The translations under genes and the position numbers were made by a program. DNA of 52,557 nt from Centipeda infelix ATCC 43532 (lineage in GTDB: Bacteria > Bacillota > Negativicutes > Selenomonadales > Selenomonadaceae), in assembly GCF_000234095.1 (NCBI RefSeq), contig NZ_JH376799.1:1-52557 (forward strand), in the 5' to 3' direction. Below the pieces are notes generated by a model that saw only the letters and a list, made by a program, of their open reading frames with translations, was not told the DNA's origin and made no database searches. This document shows, piece by piece, positions 48,216 to 52,557 of the stretch (position 1 is the first letter of the stretch; the number at the start of each line of letters is the position of its first letter).

Positions 48216-51200
48216 TTACTTGATGCTGAGCGTCAGCTTCTCTCCGTTGATGTTCCACTCCTTACTCGTGCCCGCAGGCGCATCGTAGGAAATGGAATCG
48301 GCGAGCGTAATCTCTCGAATAAACGCCTCATTCTTCGCGGCGATCGCCGTGAGCTTCGCGTTGCCCGAGAGATCAAGCATGATATGATCTGTGACCTCAA
48401 GCCCGCATTCCTTGCGCATGGTCTGCACCTTACTGATGATCTCGCGTACGAAGCCCTCCTCAAGGAGCTCCTCCGTAAGCGTCGTCTCAAGTGCAACCGT
48501 AACAGCGCCGTAGCTCTGGCAGTTGTAGCCGTCCTGCTGTGCGACCGTCACCTCGACATCCTCCGACGTGACCGTGACATCACCGTCTGCGAGATGCAGC
48601 GTATAGCTTCCGCCGCCCGCAAGCGCGTCCTTCACCGCCGCTCCGTCACTCCCCTCAAGAGCCTTCTTCACCGCGTTCATCTGCTTGCCGACCTTCGCGC
48701 CGAGCACGCGGAAATTCGGCTTCACATGGTAAGAGAGGAAGTCCGACATATCGTCGCGGAACGTGACCGCCTTGACATTCAGCTCGTCCTCGATGATCTC
48801 AACGAAGAACGCCGGCAGCGTATGCTCCGCCTTGATGAACATACGCGCGACCGGCTGACGGTTCTTGATGTTCGCCGCATTGCGCGCCGCACGTCCGAGG
48901 GTGACAACCTCAAGGACGATCTCCATATTCTCCTCGAGCTGGGTGTCAATGAGTGCCTCGTTCACCGTCGGGAAGTCCGCAAGGTGCACGGAGATCGGCG
49001 CCGTCTTGTCCACCGAGCAGACGAGATTGCGGTAAATGCTCTCCGTGATAAACGGCACCATCGGCGCCGCAGCCTTTACCGTTGTCACAAGCGCGGTATA
49101 GAGCGTTAGATAGGCATCGACCTTGTCCTGCTCCATACCCTTTGCCCAGAAGCGGCTGCGGCTGCGGCGCACGTACCAGTTGGACAGCTCCTCGACAAAG
49201 GACTGCACCGCCTTCGCCGCCTCGGTCACACGGTAGTTTCCAAGGCAGTCATCCACCGTGCGCACCATCGTATTCAGACGCGAGAAGACCCAGCGATCCA
49301 TGACCGAAAGGCGGTTATAGTCAAGCGTGTGCGCCGTTGGGTCGAATTCATCAATGTTCGCATAGAGGACATAGAACGCATACGTGTTCCAGAGCGTCCC
49401 CATGAACTTGCGCGCTCCCTCCTGCACCGCATCGTCGGAGAAGCGGTTCGGCAGCCACGGCGCACTGTTCTCGTAGAAGTACCAACGAATCGCATCCGCC
49501 CCATGACGGCGCAGCGCGTCCATCGGCTCGACCGCATTCCCCTTCGACTTGCTCATCTTCTGCCCGTTCTCGTCCTGCACATGACCGAGGACAATGACGT
49601 TCTTATACGGACTCTTGTCAAAGAGCAGAGTTGAAATCGCAATCAGCGAGTAGAACCAGCCGCGCGTCTGATCGACTGCCTCGGAGATGAAGTCTGCGGG
49701 GAAATATTTCTCGAAGATCACCTTGTTCTCAAACGGATAGTGCCACTGCGCAAACGGCATCGCACCCGAGTCGAACCAGCAGTCGATGACCTCGGGCACG
49801 CGGTGCATCTCCTCACCGCACTTCTCACACGGGAACGTGATTGCGTCGATGTACGGACGATGCAGTTCGATATCGGCGGGGCAGTTCGGCTGAAGCTCAC
49901 GCAGCTCCGCAATCGAACCGACGGAGTGCTCGTGCCCGCAGGAACATTTCCAGATATTGAGCGGTGTACCCCAGTAGCGGTCGCGGCTGATGCCCCAATC
50001 CTGCACATGCTCAATCCAGTTGCCGAAACGTCCGTCGCCGATCGTCTTCGGAATCCAGTTGACCGTATTGTTGTTCGCCACGAGCGCGTCGCGCACCGCC
50101 GTCATGCGGATGAACCACGAGGCACGCGCATAGTAGATCAGCGGCGTGTCGCACCGCCAGCAATGCGGATAGCTGTGCGTAAACTCGGGGGCTTTGAAGA
50201 GCTTACCGCTCTTTTCGAGATCCGCGAGGATCAACGGGTCGGCATCCTTAACGAAGACCCCCGGCCAATCCGTCTCCTCCGTCATCTCACCCTTGTCGTT
50301 GACGAACTGAACAAACGGCATACCGTACTTGCGGCAGACACGGTTATCATCCTCACCGAAGGCGGGCGCGATGTGAACAATGCCCGTGCCGTCCTCTGTC
50401 GTGACATAGTCATCGCAGGTGACAAAGAATGCCTTATCCTGCACATCCTTGTCCGCAAACGGATAGAGCGGCTCATACTTGCGGTGCTCAAGGTCTTTGC
50501 CCTTCATCGTCGCAAGGATCTCACGGTCGCCCCACGAGTCCGCGAACACGCTGTCCATCAGTGCCTCGGCGAGATAGTAGACCTTGTCGTAGACGCGCAC
50601 CTTTACATAGGTTACGTTCGGGTTCACGCAGAGACCGAGGTTCGACGGGAGCGTCCACGGTGTCGTCGTCCACGCAAGGAAATAGGCATCCTCGTCCACT
50701 GCCTTGAAGCGCACGATCGCCGAACGCTCCGTCACATCCTTATACCCCTGCGCCACCTCGTGCGAGGAAAGCGGCGTGCCGCAGCGCGGGCAGTACGGGA
50801 CGATCTTGTGTCCCTGATAGAGCAGTCCCTTTTTCCAGATCTCCTTCAGAGCCCACCACTCGGACTCGATAAAGTTGTTCTCGTACGTGATGTAGGGGTG
50901 CTCCATATCCGCCCAGAACCCAACGACATCGGAGAACTCCTCCCACATCGCCTTGTACTTCCAGACGGACTCGCGGCATTTCTTGATGAACGGCTCGATG
51001 CCGTAGTCCTCGATCTGCTCCTTGCCGTTGATGCCGATCGCCTTCTCGACCTCCAGCTCCACGGGCAGACCATGCGTATCCCAGCCCGCCTTGCGGAGCA
51101 CCTTGCACCCCTTCATCGACTGATAGCGCGGCAGCATATCCTTGATGACGCGCGTCAGGACGTGCCCGATGTGCGGGCGACCGTTCGCCGTCGGCGGACC

Positions 51201-51335
51201 GTCGTAGAACGTGAACGTCTCGCAGCCCTCGCGCTGGTCCACCGCCTGCTGTGCAATATGATTCTCGCGCCAAAAATCCGCAACGGCTTTCTCGCGCGCG
51301 GCAAAATTCAGATTGGTATCTACTTTCTCGTACAA
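48216..51335 (-). CDS. ileS: Isoleucyl-tRNA synthetase, IleRS2-like
   Basis: This 1039-residue class I synthetase has HIGH near 56-59, WDTHGLPVELEVEK near 85-98 in the editing/catalytic junction, and KMSKSKGN near 590-597. The sequence style (ELEVEK rather than IEQ, YCPRCGTPLSSHEVAQGYKDV near 182) and the lack of the C-terminal zinc-finger cysteines of IleRS1 point to the eukaryote-like IleRS2 class, known for low mupirocin sensitivity. The start is TTG at 51335 behind GGGAGGGG. No T-box fits in its short leader. It is a single-gene unit, displaced from the divIVA-lspA neighbourhood. Confidence 0.95.
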   Translation of the reverse strand: MYEKVDTNLNFAAREKAVADFWRENHIAQQAVDQREGCETFTFYDGPPTANGRPHIGHVLTRVIKDMLPRYQSMKGCKVLRKAGWDTHGLPVELEVEKAIGINGKEQIEDYGIEPFIKKCRESVWKYKAMWEEFSDVVGFWADMEHPYITYENNFIESEWWALKEIWKKGLLYQGHKIVPYCPRCGTPLSSHEVAQGYKDVTERSAIVRFKAVDEDAYFLAWTTTPWTLPSNLGLCVNPNVTYVKVRVYDKVYYLAEALMDSVFADSWGDREILATMKGKDLEHRKYEPLYPFADKDVQDKAFFVTCDDYVTTEDGTGIVHIAPAFGEDDNRVCRKYGMPFVQFVNDKGEMTEETDWPGVFVKDADPLILADLEKSGKLFKAPEFTHSYPHCWRCDTPLIYYARASWFIRMTAVRDALVANNNTVNWIPKTIGDGRFGNWIEHVQDWGISRDRYWGTPLNIWKCSCGHEHSVGSIAELRELQPNCPADIELHRPYIDAITFPCEKCGEEMHRVPEVIDCWFDSGAMPFAQWHYPFENKVIFEKYFPADFISEAVDQTRGWFYSLIAISTLLFDKSPYKNVIVLGHVQDENGQKMSKSKGNAVEPMDALRRHGADAIRWYFYENSAPWLPNRFSDDAVQEGARKFMGTLWNTYAFYVLYANIDEFDPTAHTLDYNRLSVMDRWVFSRLNTMVRTVDDCLGNYRVTEAAKAVQSFVEELSNWYVRRSRSRFWAKGMEQDKVDAYLTLYTALVTTVKAAAPMVPFITESIYRNLVCSVDKTAPISVHLADFPTVNEALIDTQLEENMEIVLEVVTLGRAARNAANIKNRQPVARMFIKAEHTLPAFFVEIIEDELNVKAVTFRDDMSDFLSYHVKPNFRVLGAKVGKQMNAVKKALEGSDGAAVKDALAGGGSYTLHLADGDVTVTSEDVEVTVAQQDGYNCQSYGAVTVALETTLTEELLEEGFVREIISKVQTMRKECGLEVTDHIMLDLSGNAKLTAIAAKNEAFIREITLADSISYDAPAGTSKEWNINGEKLTLSIK

Positions 51336-51364
51336 AGAAACCCCTCCCGTAGCATAGTCACGTC

Positions 51365-51393
51365 ATTCTAGCACACGGAAGGGGATTTTTCAA
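51365..51393 (-). promoter_or_regulatory. ileS promoter
   Basis: On the minus strand TTGAAA (51388-51393), 17-base spacer, TAGAAT (51365-51370), about 30 bases before the start. Confidence 0.75.
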
Positions 51394-51423
51394 GGAACAG
51401 ACGGAATCTGCCCAAGATTTCCC

Positions 51424-51452
51424 TTGCACCTTGATGCAAAGAGTGCTATAAC
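51424..51452 (+). promoter_or_regulatory. Putative phytase promoter
   Basis: TTGCAC (51424-51429), 17-base spacer, TATAAC (51447-51452), leaving a leader of about 95 bases with no obvious structure. Confidence 0.6.
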
Positions 51453-51555
51453 CAACGATGGATATAGAAAGCACAGATAAAATCCACGCCAATTCGAGCA
51501 AAGGTTTTATCAGCGATTCCGAAAGGATCGTCGGTTTACACAGTGGAGGGATCTC

Positions 51556-52542
51556 ATGCACGCATTCAAACATTTACTCACTGCCCTGCTATTATGCACG
51601 CTATGCATCATCCCATACACCGCCTCTGCCGCCGATACGAACGCAGACTACCGAGGCTATGTCTGGCGCATCGACATGGCGGCGGGCAATGCGGCGGAGC
51701 TGCCGCACAATTTCCGCACGGCGGGATCGCCGTTCCAAACGCGGACAGACGCATCGAAGTTCGGTGTCGACCCGAACTACAGTCCCTCTCGTGAGGGATT
51801 GGATGCCCTGCCGCTCTCTGGAAGCGCGGAGTTCTCCGTCCCTGCCTTTCACGCGCTGCTGAAAGACCTGCACACACGCGCACAGGGCTCGATCTGTGTC
51901 ATCGATCTGCGGCAGGAGTCGCACGGCTTCATGAATGGATACGCCGTCAGTTGGTACGGCAAGCACGACTGGGGCAACATCGGCAGGACGAAGCACGAGG
52001 CACTGCGTGACGAGAACATGCGCATTCGCAGTGCACAGGGCAAGGATGTCGTACTCGCGCACCTCGACAAGAAAAAGCAGCCAAAAAATCAGCAGACCGT
52101 CCGCGTCACGGCGGCGATGACGGAGCGCGAGCTGGTCGAGAATGCGGGCGTGCGCTACGTCCGTCTCGCCGTCACCGACCACAAATGGGCAGACCCGCAG
52201 ACCATCGACGAATTTGTCGATCTCGTAAAAAAAATGCCCGCGGACACATGGATGCACTTTCACTGTCAGGCAGGTAAAGGGCGCACGACCAGCTTTATGG
52301 CAATGTACGATATGATGAAAAATCCCGCCGTCTCGCTGAAGGACATCCTCTATCGTCAGTACCTGCTCGGCGGAGCATACCTCGCCTACGACCCGACCAC
52401 GCAGCATGCACCGAAGGGATGGGAGGATGCAGACTACCACCACAAGTCAGAGATGATCGCAAAGTTCTACGACTACGTTCAGCAGAATCACGAGGACAAC
52501 TATGCCGTGCCGTGGAGTATGTGGCTGAAAAAGAATCCATAA
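51556..52542 (+). CDS. Secreted PTP-like phytase (myo-inositol hexakisphosphate phosphohydrolase)
   Basis: This 328-residue protein starts with a signal peptide (hydrophobic core about 8-20, cleavage after ASA near 25). The protein-tyrosine-phosphatase P-loop HCQAGKGRTT lies near residues 235-244, with a general-acid aspartate candidate in the VTDHKWAD segment near 206-213. The layout matches the cysteine phytases first described in S. ruminantium, including the small partly barrel-like N-terminal domain. It would release phosphate from phytate in the periplasm or outside. A GGAGGG site precedes the ATG. The gene is complete; the window ends 15 bases later. Confidence 0.93.
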   Translation: MHAFKHLLTALLLCTLCIIPYTASAADTNADYRGYVWRIDMAAGNAAELPHNFRTAGSPFQTRTDASKFGVDPNYSPSREGLDALPLSGSAEFSVPAFHALLKDLHTRAQGSICVIDLRQESHGFMNGYAVSWYGKHDWGNIGRTKHEALRDENMRIRSAQGKDVVLAHLDKKKQPKNQQTVRVTAAMTERELVENAGVRYVRLAVTDHKWADPQTIDEFVDLVKKMPADTWMHFHCQAGKGRTTSFMAMYDMMKNPAVSLKDILYRQYLLGGAYLAYDPTTQHAPKGWEDADYHHKSEMIAKFYDYVQQNHEDNYAVPWSMWLKKNP

Positions 52543-52557
52543 GAGTATAAGAAAGCC

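Noticed and set aside
49740-51371. A 543-codon plus-strand reading frame
   Set aside because: Antisense to ileS; Arg/Leu/Val-rich shadow translation, no start context.
51336-51420. T-box leader for ileS
   Set aside because: The leader is only about 30 bases from the promoter and lacks the T-box motif and specifier stem.

Overview
The window looks like chromosomal DNA from a Selenomonas-type member of the Negativicutes, a diderm Firmicute. The 16S fragment at the left edge has a Selenomonas-like V1 region. A PTP-like phytase, a class first described from Selenomonas ruminantium, sits at the right edge. Gene order is Bacillus/Clostridium-like (murI...rph-rdgB-yfcE; rpiB-glyA-upp; ylmD-ylmE-sepF...ylmH-divIVA-lspA-rluD-pyrR), yet the genome carries a fumarate reductase operon and secreted periplasmic enzymes. 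The assignment is inference from these markers. Most genes are on the minus strand. The plus strand carries an epimerase pair, trpD with a transporter, a chemoreceptor, brnQ with tRNA-Ser, and the phytase. I see no prophage, CRISPR array, transposase gene or plasmid functions.

Layout. 1-371: 5' part of a 16S rRNA gene (minus) with leader and promoter. 0.7-2.1 kb: rfbA-rfbC (dTDP-rhamnose). 2.3-5.3 kb: a DUF819 membrane protein divergent from a dipeptide epimerase and an unknown gene. 5.3-10.4 kb: one-carbon/methionine block, with a homocysteine methyltransferase/MTHFR fusion, a MetH lacking its activation domain, and that domain as a separate gene. 10.5-12.5 kb: trpD and a BASS-family transporter. 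12.8-14.8 kb: chemoreceptor. 14.9-19.7 kb: fumarase alpha/beta and fumarate reductase C-A-B, the reductive branch leading to succinate and propionate. 20.0-24.5 kb: murI, thioesterase, unknown membrane protein, CofE-like ligase, rph, rdgB, yfcE. 24.7-26.2 kb: brnQ and tRNA-Ser. 26.2-28.6 kb: rpiB-glyA-upp. 28.7-33.0 kb: two ABC transporters and a Gfo/Idh oxidoreductase. 33.2-34.5 kb: an exported cobaltochelatase behind a cobalamin riboswitch. 34.7-45.1 kb: sigH, then the large cell-division/envelope cluster from rodZ to pyrR. 45.2-48.1 kb: Rrf2 regulator, dut, hfq, miaA, UPF0173 hydrolase. 48.2-51.3 kb: an IleRS2-like isoleucyl-tRNA synthetase. 51.6-52.5 kb: phytase.

The genes fit an anaerobe that ferments to succinate/propionate and depends on cobalamin (MetH, its reactivation protein, cobaltochelatase, B12 riboswitch). 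The least-explained material is three long, structured, palindromic intergenic elements (about 9538-9713, 21910-22039, 35524-35687). None contains a convincing gene, and each sits inside or beside an operon. Next come the CofE-like ligase with its overlapping membrane partner, and the DUF819/epimerase/unknown-protein locus. I found no clear new defence or mobile system. Starts were chosen by ribosome-binding site and family alignment, so several differ from the longest possible reading frame.
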